Shown here one piece after another: positions 54,490 through 64,000 of a stretch of 64,000 bases of DNA (position 1 is its first letter; each line of letters begins with the position of its first letter). This DNA comes from Breviolum minutum Mf 1.05b.01 (taxonomy: Eukaryota; Sar; Dinophyceae; Suessiales; Symbiodiniaceae), in contig DF239407.1 in assembly GCA_000507305.1 (NCBI GenBank), positions 124,001 to 188,000 on the forward strand, written 5' to 3'. The position numbers and the translations under genes are program-made. Under the pieces are notes generated by a model. It ran no database searches and was not told where the DNA came from. It saw only the letters and a program-made list of their open reading frames with translations.

Positions 54490-54735
54490 ACCGTCAACCT
54501 ACCCCCCCCCCCTTCCAAACATACTGTTGATGGAAGAAATCCTGCACCACCTGGGATGTGTAAAACCCTGTAAATAATGGGATAAACTACATATCAACTG
54601 GTGCAGGATTTCTTCCATCAACAGTACCCCCATAAGCTTTTAATAAAGCCTTCAGGCAAACCAATGGTTAATAAGCCGGCCTTAAGAAGGCCGGGAAAAT
54701 TCTGGGTACGTTAAAGGGGTAGGTTGACTCATGAT
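54490..54735. mobile_element. Family C element interrupted by a family B element
   Basis: ACCGTCAACCTACCCCCCCC at the left and GGGGTAGGTTGACTCATGA at the right, with the family B copy inserted at 54,524-54,624. Confidence 0.8.
54524..54624. mobile_element. Family B element nested in family C
   Basis: Perfect 20-base ends (CTGTTGATGGAAGAAATCCT and its inverse), flanked by TA on each side. The family C consensus has one TA there, so TA is the target duplication. Confidence 0.9.
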
Positions 54736-54835
54736 GGATGCCAACATAAAAACCATGCACCCAAATTTGGTACGTCTTTCTGGCAATTATGTAAGCACAG
54801 AACAAAAAGCACAAAAAGAAATAAAGAACACAAAC

Positions 54836-54852
54836 ACACACACACACACACA
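54836..54852. repeat. (CA)n microsatellite
   Basis: Short uninterrupted CA run. Confidence 0.9.
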
Positions 54853-54939
54853 AGATGGATCCTAAACAAATACACAAGTGCACATACCATTTTCCACCAT
54901 ATAAATTGAACCAACAAATCGAGGTTCCAAGATCACCAG

Positions 54940-55070
54940 ATCTCTTCACATCCCACTCTCCAACACGCCAGGCTGCACCTGATCTTCCGGCTCAACAACA
55001 GGGCCGTTCCTTGGGTCCCGTTGTTCCACAGCAAGTCCGCCTTCGCCAGGGAAACCGATGGTGGAAATTG
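54940..55070 (+). CDS. Candidate internal exon, unknown
   Basis: Acceptor AAGATCACCAG, then 43 open codons with GC-rich third positions: HPTLQHARLHLIFRLNNRAV and PLFHSKSAFARETDGGN, to a GTGACG donor. The minus strand is also open (STIGFPGEGGLAVEQRDPRN). Strand moderate. Confidence 0.35.
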
Positions 55071-55604
55071 GTGACGCGATCATCATGGAAGCCATACTGA
55101 GAACATCATAAGTTGGATCTACCCGGGAATCCTGGAATAGACCTGTATTTACCACTGGCCAAACTGGGTTGTTGGGGGTAGATCCAAATTAGAGATTTTA
55201 GAATCAGAAGCAGCTGGTCAATGAAAAAAACCATCAAAACTCCTGGAATCCATTGAAAGAACCATATTCCAAGGCTGGTGTTCAAGGAGGAGCAGCACAA
55301 ACGAACACAACAGAAGAAAGATACCATCAACTCCCTAGACATCCAAATACCTATTGAGGATCGGTGTTTGAACCCCCAAACAATCATCTCCTGAGGCGAA
55401 AGGCGGCTTTTAGGGGACCCCCCAAACACCTACGGATCCCCACCAGGTACGACTGAAGGATGTCTAGGGATGTCTAGGGAGCCCTCGAAGTGGAAACAAA
55501 TGGTTCACCTGAAGATGGAAACCCCAAGGCCAGGATCTCTTTTTTTCCAGCTGATTTTCAGGTGAACCATGTTAAACTTCAGGGTTTTTTTTGTTGCATC
55601 AGTA

Positions 55605-55721
55605 TATGGGTGTTTCCGAAAATAGTGGGATATCCCCCCAAATCATCCATTTCAATAGGGTTTTCCACTATATTCACCATCCATTTTGGGGGAAAATCCC
55701 CTATTCTTGGAAACACCCATA
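55605..55721. mobile_element. Family I TIR hairpin
   Basis: ATGGGTGTTTCCGAAAATAG to TTCTTGGAAACACCCAT. Confidence 0.8.
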
Positions 55722-56098
55722 TATTGCATACAAATTGGGGTCACCATCTTCGGCTTCAGGGCTGAACTTCAGGGCTGGATCTCCGTTGATGGTGGTTGTT
55801 TTGAAAAACCCACCAGGTTTCGGTGGTCGAATTGGATCATCGAATCTTCCCTAAGAAAAGTTGGGGGTCAAACACTTCTCAAAATAAACAAAAAAATCAA
55901 ACCAAGACCTAAGTTTAAGAACAACAAAAAACAATGGTTCAATAATCACTCATCCCCCACCCCCCCAAAAAAACGAATAAAAGCCATGAAACATCTGGAA
56001 AAAAACATCGGAAAAACCATATGGATATATAGGTCCTCAAGCTGGGATGATAGGGTCCTTAAGCTGGGATGTGCATAAAGGAAATCATAACTGTCCTA

Positions 56099-56199
56099 CT
56101 GTTGATGGCTGAAATCCTGCACCACCTGGGATGTATAAAACCCTGAAAATAATGGGACATTTACATTATCAACTGGTGTAGGATTTCAACCATCAACAG
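56099..56199. mobile_element. Family B TIR element, TA-flanked
   Basis: CTGTTGATGGCTGAAATCCT to AGGATTTCAACCATCAACAG. Confidence 0.85.
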
Positions 56200-56385
56200 T
56201 AGGTGGTGGTTAAACCAACCCCATTTGAAAAAATATGCCCGTCCGTCAAATTGGATCATGAAACCCCAATGTTCGGGGTGAACATTAAAAAAAAAAATAA
56301 GTTAAGTTGCCACCACCTATAGGGACCTAGTGGTATATATATATATATACACTCCCTGCAAGATTGATGACCATCCCCTACCATA

Positions 56386-56486
56386 CTGTTGATGGACAAA
56401 ATCCTACACCACCAATCATGATGATTATCCCATTATCTATAGGGTTTTAACCATCCCAGGTGGTGCAGGATTTTGTCCATCAACAG
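56386..56486. mobile_element. Family B TIR element, TA-flanked
   Basis: CTGTTGATGGACAAAATCCT to AGGATTTTGTCCATCAACAG. The ends differ from other copies in the same way on both sides. Confidence 0.85.
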
Positions 56487-56589
56487 TAGCATCTTGAAAA
56501 AAATATGAACCATCATAAAACAGCAGACATAACAAAATGTTTGAGTTGCCAGCAACATGAAAAAAATCGGAGGTACGAATGGATCCATA

Positions 56590-56672
56590 TACACCATAGT
56601 GGAAGTAGATGGCGCAACTCCCAAAAGATGGGCCTTGATAAACCAATACATGGGAGTTGCGCCATCTACTTT
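56590..56672. repeat. Long hairpin (AAGTAGATGGCGCAACTCCC)
   Basis: AAGTAGATGGCGCAACTCCC at 56,597 is matched by inverted GGGAGTTGCGCCATCTACTT at 56,653. The same motif occurs once at 4,388 (AAGTAGATGGCACAACTCCC). Confidence 0.8.
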
Positions 56673-57566
56673 CCAGGTGGTATAGGTGAATCAAGCAACC
56701 CTGGATTTTCCCAACCAAAAAACATCCAGACCTCGGTCCAAGATGCCCAACACAGCAACGGCCTTGGTCGATGCTGGTGGTTTCAGCGAATAATGGTTTT
56801 AAAACAAACATGTTATTTAATAGGGATCCTTACAGTGGTTGTTAAATTTGGTTATTTTTAATAGGGATCCTTACAATGGTTTATTATAATCCCTATTTAG
56901 TTGGATAGTATAATCCCTAGTTGGTGGTTTTGAAGCACCCTTTTGAAACAATATGGAGTGAACATAAAAAAACAAATGATTGAGTAACTGCCACCTAGTA
57001 TGTATCTGTACTATATATCCCAAATACCTAGTACTACACTTATGCACTACATGTATATTTACAACTACCAAATATATTCATATACATATACCAGGTTCGT
57101 CAAGTCGTCATCTCGTTTGGGCTTCCAGCCCCTGGCCTTTTCATGGCTTAAGGCTTGACCTGCATTTGGGGAATCAAAGGTTCACTTTGAAGAAGCTGGT
57201 GTTTAAACATCACTTGACGATCATGCGGCCAATGCAAACACCATGTGGTATGCATGTTTAAGAGCTACCATCCGCCATTTTCTTCTTCAAGTTCGGACAT
57301 ATGAAGAAAACAATTATTTGCGCATTTCATATCCATCTCTTCTTCATCTTCATCAATTCCCATTATATATATATATACACCAAAACTGAAATTCTGCAGC
57401 AACAACAACAACACCAAATAACCCACCACATCTCGAATAAAACAGGTGTTTGTTGTCCGAGACTTAAATATACGTACTATATGTATGGATATATGGATCT
57501 TTTACACCATCAAAACAAACAAAGTAAGCAACCAAACAAACACTCCCCGTTCTCGGCTACCACACA

Positions 57567-58297
57567 ATGGCCAGGCGGACGGCGGAGGAGACGGGAATCC
57601 AAGTGATCAATGAGGAACCCAATCTCAGTGACATTGTGGCTGGTCAACCTACTAGTTGATAGCCATGGTGATTTTAAGTCCCCAAGACCTGGGGTTGTTA
57701 AACACCCCTTCCGAACGGCCTTTTTTTGGTGTACAAATTGGGGTGATCCTATCTACTTACTAAGTGGGGTGATCCTCCAAGTACCCCCCTTCAGAAATAA
57801 GGGTTTAACAATGCCGTATAAGGGATAATAAGGCCTTAGTGACCTTACATACCTTATGTAAATAACCCTCATACAAGCAAATGACCTTATGTAACAAACC
57901 CTTATTCAAACACTTTATATGAATAACACTTATATACCTTATATATTGGGTGATAGGTTGACCAGCCGTAATGACTGGAGAAACAAAACAAATCGTTCAA
58001 CCCATTGTCGAACCAAAAAACAAGAGGAGACGTATCCAATCCACCAAAAGAATATACCCTCCCCAAAACTAACATAGCCCCTGAAAATGGGCCATCCCAA
58101 AAGGAAACTAGTATTCCAACCATCCATTTTCAAGGGATATGTTAGTTTCAGGGAGGGTAGTCCCCGTTGTCCCTGCATCTCCAAGTCATCAATCTCAACT
58201 ATCCAATCTGAAGCAACACTTTACATCACTTTACTTATCCCGTGTTTTGTTTTTTTTACCAAGCCGTGTTTGGAACCGAAATCTGAATCACTTCTGA
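57567..58297 (+). CDS. Three-exon gene model with TIR-element introns (95 aa)
   Basis: Plus strand. ATG at 57,567, with an in-frame TAA about 15 codons upstream. Exon 1 (57,567-57,642): ARRTAEETGIQVINEEPNLS. Intron 1 (57,643-57,965) is exactly the family C element, GTCAACC to GTTGACCAG. Exon 2 (57,966-58,031): VMTGETKQIVQPIVEPKNKR. Intron 2 (58,032-58,151) contains a family D element and uses the CAG in its right end as acceptor. Exon 3 (58,152-58,297): VPVVPASPSHQSQLSNLKQH to TGA. The three pieces total 288 nt, one frame throughout. Exons 1 and 2 are strongly hydrophilic and protein-like. Upstream exons may exist. No domain was recognised. A minus frame over exon 1 is also open but has weaker codon bias. 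Confidence 0.6.
57638..57970 (+). mobile_element. Family C element with nested fragments, probable intron
   Basis: GGCTGGTCAACCTA and TAGGTTGACCAGCC terminal repeats. The interior holds a family E fragment (57,660-57,785) and an AATAAGGCC-type core. Its GT and AG match the predicted intron ends of the surrounding gene. Confidence 0.75.
58057..58157 (+). mobile_element. Family D TIR element inside an intron
   Basis: CCCTCCCCAAAACTAACATA to TATGTTAGTTTCAGGGAGGG, TA-flanked. The right end supplies GTTTCAG as a possible acceptor. Confidence 0.8.
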
Positions 58298-58637
58298 TAT
58301 ATCTTCCCATCCAGTTCTATTTGTTATTTCAACTCGGGAAATCCATGAATAGCTCGGGATGCTAAAGTACCACGATCAGCTATGCCAACAAACGGGGTCC
58401 GGAAAATCTTCGACTCAAAAGTGCCGGCGGATGTAGGGAAGCCCTGTGATTGTAGGGTATCGATGGCATCAGTTTCGCCTGGTCTGTAAGCTGAATAAAA
58501 TCAATTCACCACTGCCTTAAGCTGAATCTCTAGAATTTGTTTAAAGAATTTTTGCCGCCGGCGTCACAAAGAAAAGTGGGGATAGAACTTGGGTTCAATG
58601 ACTTTGTGGACTTTTCTACCCCGTTTTTTTTTCCAGT

Positions 58638-58916
58638 TTGACGTTGTTCTTTGCCATCGAATTCCATGCAACTTGTGTGTTTTGTGAATCACAGAAAGTC
58701 GTGAAAATAAAACTACTACTGAACGTTTGCAATACATCAAGGCAAACAAGAAAAGAAACAAAGGAAGGATTGTCTGCAATTCCACAATTAAAGTTGCCGA
58801 TGATAAAACACGCATGTGACATTTCAGAATTTTCAGAACTAAAATTTGAGCTGGCCACTATTTACCCAGTCCCACTGCCCCATCCATCACAAACATCACT
58901 CATCCCATCCAAGTAG
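58638..58916 (+). CDS. Open frame, unknown, low confidence
   Basis: Plus frame to TAG at 58,914-58,916: TSRQTRKETKEGLSAIPQLK and HACDISEFSELKFELATIY. The minus strand is open too. No splice sites were identified. Confidence 0.3.
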   Translation: MTLFFAIEFHATCVFCESQKVVKIKLLLNVCNTSRQTRKETKEGLSAIPQLKLPMIKHACDISEFSELKFELATIYPVPLPHPSQTSLIPSK

Positions 58917-59157
58917 CAATGCCATATGCGGGAAAAACATCATTTCTGAGCGCAAGGAATTTGACGAAAGTGTGGGACACCGCTGAGACATGGATTGAAT
59001 GAATAGATCTTCACCGTCAGTTGTAAGGACAGCCCATGATTTACACACATTGGAACACAGGCAAACATCACATAATGGGTATCACATGACATTGATATGT
59101 TTTTTCCATAAGAGTTGACATATATGTCCATTACCTTGAACGTTCAAACTTCAAAAC

Positions 59158-59406
59158 TTGCAATTCACCTGGCTAGAAGAAAAATACCTTACCTACTCAT
59201 ATTCAAAATATTCAAATATGGACATTTTGCTGACTTCTCCACCTGAACAAAGAAAATGGATCCTCGGACTTATCAAATATATTTTCACCAAGAAAATTTG
59301 GTCCATCACCGAGGCTTGCGTTTGCTATCACCAGCTGAACTGGAAACAAATAAGGCCTTTCACAAAAGGCTGGGTAGCTTGTGCAATATCAAATGCCTCA
59401 CCATAA
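59158..59406 (+). CDS. Open frame, strand uncertain
   Basis: Plus frame: DILLTSPPEQRKWILGLIKY and CYHQLNWKQIRPFTKGWVAC, stop TAA. The minus strand has EAFDIAQATQPFVKGLICFQ. Unresolved. Confidence 0.25.
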   Translation: MQFTWLEEKYLTYSYSKYSNMDILLTSPPEQRKWILGLIKYIFTKKIWSITEACVCYHQLNWKQIRPFTKGWVACAISNASP

Positions 59407-59577
59407 ACATATTCATGCATCCACGTTTTGCATGACAGCCAAACATACATGATCTAGGTAAATTTTTGGTTATATTTCACCTACTCGCCCGAAATCTAGC
59501 ATGGTACACCTGAAAATCACCCATTAGAAAAGAAAAAACATCATCTTCCAAATCTCCATTACTTTGGGTTCCAGCCG

Positions 59578-60443
59578 CTAATTTTTGTGGGGGTAAATGG
59601 TTTGGCCATTCGGTGTGATGACCTGAGAAACTAATTCCTCGATGAGAATTGATTGAGGTGGTACTGTTGATGGAAGAAATCCTGCACCACCTGGGATGCG
59701 TAGAACCTTGTAAATAGTGGGATAAGCTACATATCAACTGCTGCAGGATTTCTTCCATCAACAGTAGCACATCATTTGGCCACTGCTACCTGTCAAAAGT
59801 ACACACAACTACAAGGTGGGCCCCGGCACCAGTTATAAGTAAGGTGAAATACCTCAAATCACAAGGGTGATAACCCCCAGTTACCCATTTATTTTCTGCC
59901 GTTTATTAGGTTTATAACTCCATTTAATAACGAGTAGGGGGCCACCTTGTAGATACATCCACTGAACAATTCCGTGATTTGTATGATTGCATGGGCTACT
60001 AGGACTAGTTATATATTATCAACTTATAACGAGGAACACCCCAAACTCTGTATACTAAAACATGTCCATCTTGCTAGCTACGATTCTGGAACAACACGCC
60101 TTTATCCGAAAAATCCTACCTGGTGGATTTTTGGGGATCAATTTCCCCAGTTGGAATGGGGAAAAATCCCCAATCTTCATCAGCTCTCCAATATCAATGC
60201 TGCTCAGGTTTTGCTTTTGTGCAATACAAGCAATCGAGTGGCATGATACGTGCTGAAAGGCAATACAAGTGAAAGTGTAGCCGAACTTCTCCGAGCGGAA
60301 CGTGCTGTCGGAAACCACAAATATTCTCAATGCTTTCCTGCACCACATGCAAGCTTCGCCAAAAATGGCAAGGCCACCACAGCCCACTCAAACTTCTCAG
60401 GTGTGGCCACGACATGGGTGAAGAGTAACACGCCCTTTGGGAT
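59578..60443 (-). CDS. Gene fragment with two TIR-element introns
   Basis: Minus strand. Three 3' exons join in phase: 59,946-60,004 (LVAHAIIQITELFSGCIYK), 59,763-59,808 (LCVLLTGSSGQMMCY) and 59,578-59,663 (PPQSILIEELVSQVITPNGQ, then TAG). The first intron (59,809-59,945) is a family G element from GTGGCC to TTGTAG. The second (59,664-59,762) is a family B element from GTTGATGG to ATCAACAG. Upstream on the same strand are further exon-like stretches, not yet joined: 60,330-60,443 (LLFTHVVATPEKFEWAVVAL after ATGAAAG) and about 60,130-60,240 (HSIACIAQKQNLSSIDIGEL after the strong acceptor TATTGCCTTTCAG). No domain was recognised. Confidence 0.55.
59664..59762 (-). mobile_element. Family B element, probable intron
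   Basis: CTGTTGATGGAAGAAATCCT and its inverse, TA-flanked. Read on the minus strand it starts GTTGATGG and ends CATCAACAG, exactly between two coding-like segments. Confidence 0.75.
59809..59950 (-). mobile_element. Family G element, probable intron
   Basis: CTACAAGGTGGGCCCC and inverse GGGGGCCACCTTGTAG ends. Minus-strand GTGGCC and TTGTAG serve as intron ends. Confidence 0.7.
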
Positions 60444-61539
60444 CTTTCATCTTTGCCTTCACGTAACTGCAGGCAGTTTCACAGCGACCGCCTCCCCGCC
60501 AAACTGTGAAATGCATGTTGCCACGTGCAACTGAAGTGGCGTTTCACACCACTTTAACAGGCCTGAGGGGTAAGTCTTTTAGACCCAGCAGCGCAAGATT
60601 GCTACGCCCATGGTAATATCTGTATAAAATGAATCTGTTTGAATAGAAAAAAGAAAAAAGCAACTCCCCTGCAAACACCAATCCAAACAAATTCCAAAAA
60701 ACAGTTTGCCGCCAACAAAAAATAAACAATATATACATATATCGAATATCCAGGTTTTGTTTCTTCTACAGCTTACATTTGTTCACAAAAAAAACAACCA
60801 ATCATGCGGGTAAATATATCAGCCCCATGGATGGTACGAACAAGAAGGCTCCAACAAGCAATGCATTCCCCCGACTAACATATTGTGGTTCTTAAGGGGG
60901 GGGGTTCAAGAAAAGGGGGGAAACTGGGGAACCCCCTAAGGATTCCGATTGGGGAACCTTAGGGAACATTAGGGGAATCACCACCCCCATTAAGAATCCT
61001 ATTAACATATCAAAACGTTCGATCACGGGCCTTGGTTTTTGCCACATTTTTTTTGCAACGCACTGGCGATTCCTAGATTTCCGGAGAAAATTGGATGGGA
61101 ACATAAGAAACCATGGGGAAAACAACAAGTTATTTGAGTTGGTGAATTTGGAAATGCTTGGAACATCAGAAAACATCACAAGCAAAAATTCAAGTTATTC
61201 ATTGGCAAACGGGGGGGTGAAGAATGTTCATGAAGAAACCCTGCTTGTTTGCCCATTCTAACCCAAGTAAGCCACGAAAAAAAAACCCTCCTACTTTCCA
61301 GTGAAATCCTGGTTGGTTAATAGGGATCCTTATATTGGCTTATGAAATAATCCATCCCGATATAACTGGGTAGTTTGTCATCCCCAACAAATCCCCTAAA
61401 ACAACCAGGGGCCCTTTTTGTCACTGCTCAAGCAGAACTTTAGTCTCTTGACAAGAGTCGATAGCGCATCATCAACAAGTAGAGAGGCGCGGTTGCCAAG
61501 GCCAATAGTCCCCTGTCAATGTGAGATGTGTTGGATTAT

Positions 61540-61637
61540 CTAGTTGGTGGTTTCAACCCATTTGAAAACTATTAGTCAAAATGGGAATCTTCCCCAAATA
61601 GGGATGAACATAAAAAATATTTAAAACCACCAACCAG
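61540..61637. mobile_element. Family A TIR element with target duplication TTAT
   Basis: CTAGTTGGTGGTTTCAACCC and TTAAAACCACCAACCAG, flanked by TTAT at 61,536-61,539 and 61,638-61,641. Confidence 0.85.
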
Positions 61638-61684
61638 TTATCCCTTGTGCCATAAAGGGTCCTTGTAGTGGTTCATCATCATCC

Positions 61685-61774
61685 CAGATGCTCAAAGTAT
61701 GGTATATTTACCTCACGTTTACCCCCTAAACAATCCAAATGTAGGTAAATAGACCATACATTGAGTGTTTGGGT
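61685..61774. mobile_element. Family J TIR hairpin
   Basis: CAGATGCTCAAAGTATGGTA to TACATTGAGTGTTTGGG, arms TTTACCTCACGTTTACC and AAATGTAGGTAAAT. Confidence 0.65.
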
Positions 61775-62230
61775 ATGGTATGAACTGATCTCTGGCAAGA
61801 TTGTAATTGAACGACACTATAGAAATGATAAGCATGGATTTCAGGAATGCTCGTGTAAAGACAGGTCCGCTGATTCCTTTACTCACGGAAATACCGGATC
61901 AATGTATAATTCAGGGGTATGTAACAGTGTATTTAAGATATCTAAGTATATGTTTTTTTGGGATTCATTCTGTAGATATGCCGTTTGAAACATTCTTGTT
62001 GAAAGGAACATTTAATTGAAAACCGCCAGCATCCCTCAGATATTCGGACAATGTATATACATATAAATTATATACATATATATATATATAAATATATATC
62101 AAATAAACAAACAAACCTCTTTGTTGCCAATCAACATTCAAACAAAACACATGGATCATATGGAATTCAAAGACTCTCTTGAACAATTCTACATTGCTAA
62201 TTACACATTTCAAATTTCCTTAAAACAAAC

Positions 62231-62413
62231 ATGTCTTGTTGCGTAACCACAAACCAGATTCGAAACCCTTGTGTTTTTGACCACCCCTCCGTGAAACGCG
62301 TGCCTAAGGGCACAGGTAAAGTCACGGCGAAAGCGGCACAAGGCGAGGATGCCTGGCTTCGTACGATGCTGTTGGGAGGTCGGGAAGACATGCATCGACG
62401 AAACAACATCTAA
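62231..62413 (+). CDS. Candidate exon, unknown (60 aa)
   Basis: Plus frame from ATG 62,231 to TAA: FDHPSVKRVPKGTGKVTAKA and GEDAWLRTMLLGGREDMHRR. It is basic, with G/A at most first codon positions. The minus strand is open but cysteine/phenylalanine-rich. No family was recognised. Confidence 0.4.
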   Translation: MSCCVTTNQIRNPCVFDHPSVKRVPKGTGKVTAKAAQGEDAWLRTMLLGGREDMHRRNNI

Positions 62414-62554
62414 ACACGCATATGAAAAACACTGGTGCATACTGATATAAACATGTAAATCAAAAAATGTTTGTCTGTTCTTGGATGTCCCAGGAAGTTG
62501 GGATCAATGGTTAGGATCAGTGGGTTATAACCCCAAGGAATACCCCATTTAAAA

Positions 62555-62660
62555 CTAGTTGGTGGTTGAACCAACCCATCTGAAAAATTTGCTCGTCAAA
62601 TAGGATCATTTCCCCAGGGTTCGGAGTGAAAAGAAAAAAATATTTGAAACCACCACCTAG
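62555..62660. mobile_element. Family A TIR element
   Basis: CTAGTTGGTGGTTGAACC and TTGAAACCACCACCTAG. The surrounding AAAAACACTGGTGYATACTG segment is present on both sides (62,426 and 62,668). Confidence 0.75.
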
Positions 62661-62699
62661 CTCATATGAAAAACACTGGTGTATACTGATATAAAAATG

Positions 62700-64000
62700 T
62701 AAATCAAAAAATGCCAGGATGTATCAACATAGAAACGTACAGAAACTTTATGTTGGTTAAACATCTGGGGTTGAATAATGTGTGTGAAGATTGCCGAGTT
62801 GTTGAACAACTCCACAGCACTGAATTCAGTGAACCAACACAACATAGGATCCAGTACCCTTTCATCAAGGAAAGTTGAACATCGGGAAACGAAGTGACGT
62901 CAGTGACATCGAGTTGTCGCAATCTTCCAAGCATCATGTTTGTTCAACGGAACAAATCCACATTGTTGCCACCATCTTCCTGAAAAATCAGATGTTCATG
63001 ATATTTCTAAAGCAAGGTCTTTATTAAGGTTAAAAGAACCTGAAGCGCCTTGTTTCCAACGATTCAGGTACATGGAACCTGGATCTGTTACTAACGCACA
63101 CCAGTCACGGAACCCAAAAATTCCCACCGGAACCTGCTAGGAGAATCACTCGTTGCAGCTCTTCAACAGTGGGTGAATTGAAACTGCGTTGTCCCACATA
63201 AAGGGAGACCTGGAAGCACGCAGCATGATTCAGCATGATGCTAGTTTCTTGGGGTTGGGGGGGGAAGTGTTTTGTTGGGGTGATTCATCAGTACGAAATC
63301 GAAAATGAAAAGATTCTTAGATTCTGCTGACTATCTTGATGGACAACACATTTGCATCGGATATGCACCGGTGTATTCTCTTACATATCAAATAATCTAA
63401 GATTACTTGCAGAGTTTGAAGAACATTACACAAAAGTAGATGCACAAAACAAAGTTCATCCACATGTGCAGTCCCTCAGCACATATACTCGGAATGACAT
63501 GTAAGCCATGCCAGCCTTCCAGAATCTTGCGCGTTTGTAACACCATTGTACCATCATTGTATCATCATTCAGTTCAAAGCACAAAAATAATTTCAAAAGT
63601 CACACTCTGTACCACCTCGTTCTGATCATTGGTTCCAAAAAAGATTCCCATTTCAGGGGTGAGCGATCTCATATCATCTCACCATTGGTTTTGCATGGCT
63701 ACCCAACAATCCAACAAATTTCCAGGTACAGAAAATCAAACCCATAGCATCCATGTATGATAGCTATACCTACATCTACCATACAAAAAATCAACTAAAT
63801 GTAGTTAAACACACCATCCATGGATAGTATGAGAAATGATTCATACCCATCTGACAGATCAGCCAGGCGATTTTCCCTCACGGTTTTGGTCTCCAAAATG
63901 TCATGTGACCAACGGTGCTGCGATGGCCCCGACCGTTTGGGGAAGAAACGTTTTGCCTTTTTTGGGGGAAAGAAATGCACTCCGTACAACTAAGTGCAAC
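62700..64000. other. No gene firmly supported in the last 1.3 kb
   Basis: Short open frames occur on both strands (for example plus 62,940-63,140) without splice or composition support I would trust. A family J hairpin lies at about 63,740-63,830. The window end may cut a further gene. Confidence 0.4.

Noticed and set aside
60055..60387. Resemblance of a minus frame to a PTB/PID domain
   Set aside because: The similarity was a loose impression of a few residues, in a frame interrupted by stops. Not strong enough to report as a domain.
1..64000. Regularly recurring short repeats that might suggest a CRISPR array
   Set aside because: The copies are dispersed inverted-repeat elements of varying spacing, not direct repeats with uniform spacers, and no cas-like gene is present.
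1..64000. tRNA, rRNA and telomeric sequences
   Set aside because: I looked for cloverleaf-like and rRNA-like conserved stretches and telomere-type arrays and saw none. A covariance-model scan would be decisive.

Overview
The window reads as eukaryotic nuclear DNA. There are no operons or ribosome-binding sites, open frames are short, GT-AG splice signals are frequent, and there are trinucleotide and dinucleotide microsatellites. No rRNA, tRNA, CRISPR array, plasmid origin or recognisable prokaryotic gene was seen. GC is low, roughly 42% by eye. I think of a protist, plausibly a microalga with a transposon-rich genome, but no lineage-diagnostic sequence was found and no gene could be named. 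One unresolved base (N) lies near 28,995.

The dominant content is short non-autonomous terminal-inverted-repeat (TIR) elements of about 70-330 bp, MITE-like, present every few hundred bases. I sort them by ends and core into families A to L. Family A (ends GTTGGTGGTTTCAA) has exact 4-bp target duplications. Families B (CTGTTGATGG), D (CCCTCCCTGAAACTAAC) and E (CTTGGAGGATCATCC) sit between TA dinucleotides. C carries GTCAACC ends and an AAGGCCTTATT core. G, H, I, J, K and L are further hairpins. No intact transposase is visible. The only hint is a degenerate hAT-like C-terminal segment near 21.3 kb, carrying a frame-breaking tandem duplication.

Between the elements are islands of coding-like DNA on both strands. 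Several can be assembled by hand into phase-consistent spliced models: 7.15-7.41 kb (-), 10.74-11.04 kb (-), 16.39-16.68 kb (-), 24.93-25.68 kb (-), 28.13-28.49 kb (-), 28.8-29.9 kb (+), 30.79-31.14 kb (-), 39.4-39.8 kb (-), 44.30-44.60 kb (-), 44.75-45.70 kb (-), 45.98-46.51 kb (+), 47.7-48.06 kb (-), 57.57-58.30 kb (+) and 59.58-60.44 kb (-). Introns are short (31-150 nt, one about 320 nt). Most models are fragments of 60-180 residues without recognisable domains. Many islands are open in several frames, so strand and frame are often uncertain.

The most interesting pattern is that some TIR elements appear to be introns themselves. Families B, C, E and G have GT near one end and AG at the other, built from their inverted repeats. 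In at least four genes (28.2, 45.9-46.5, 57.6-58.0 and 59.7-59.9 kb), cutting at those element-encoded sites joins coding-like flanks in phase. One gene seems to carry three such introns from three families, another two. This resembles the introners known from other microalgae, but here several unrelated MITE families would act together in one locus. Everything was done by eye, without alignment or transcript data.
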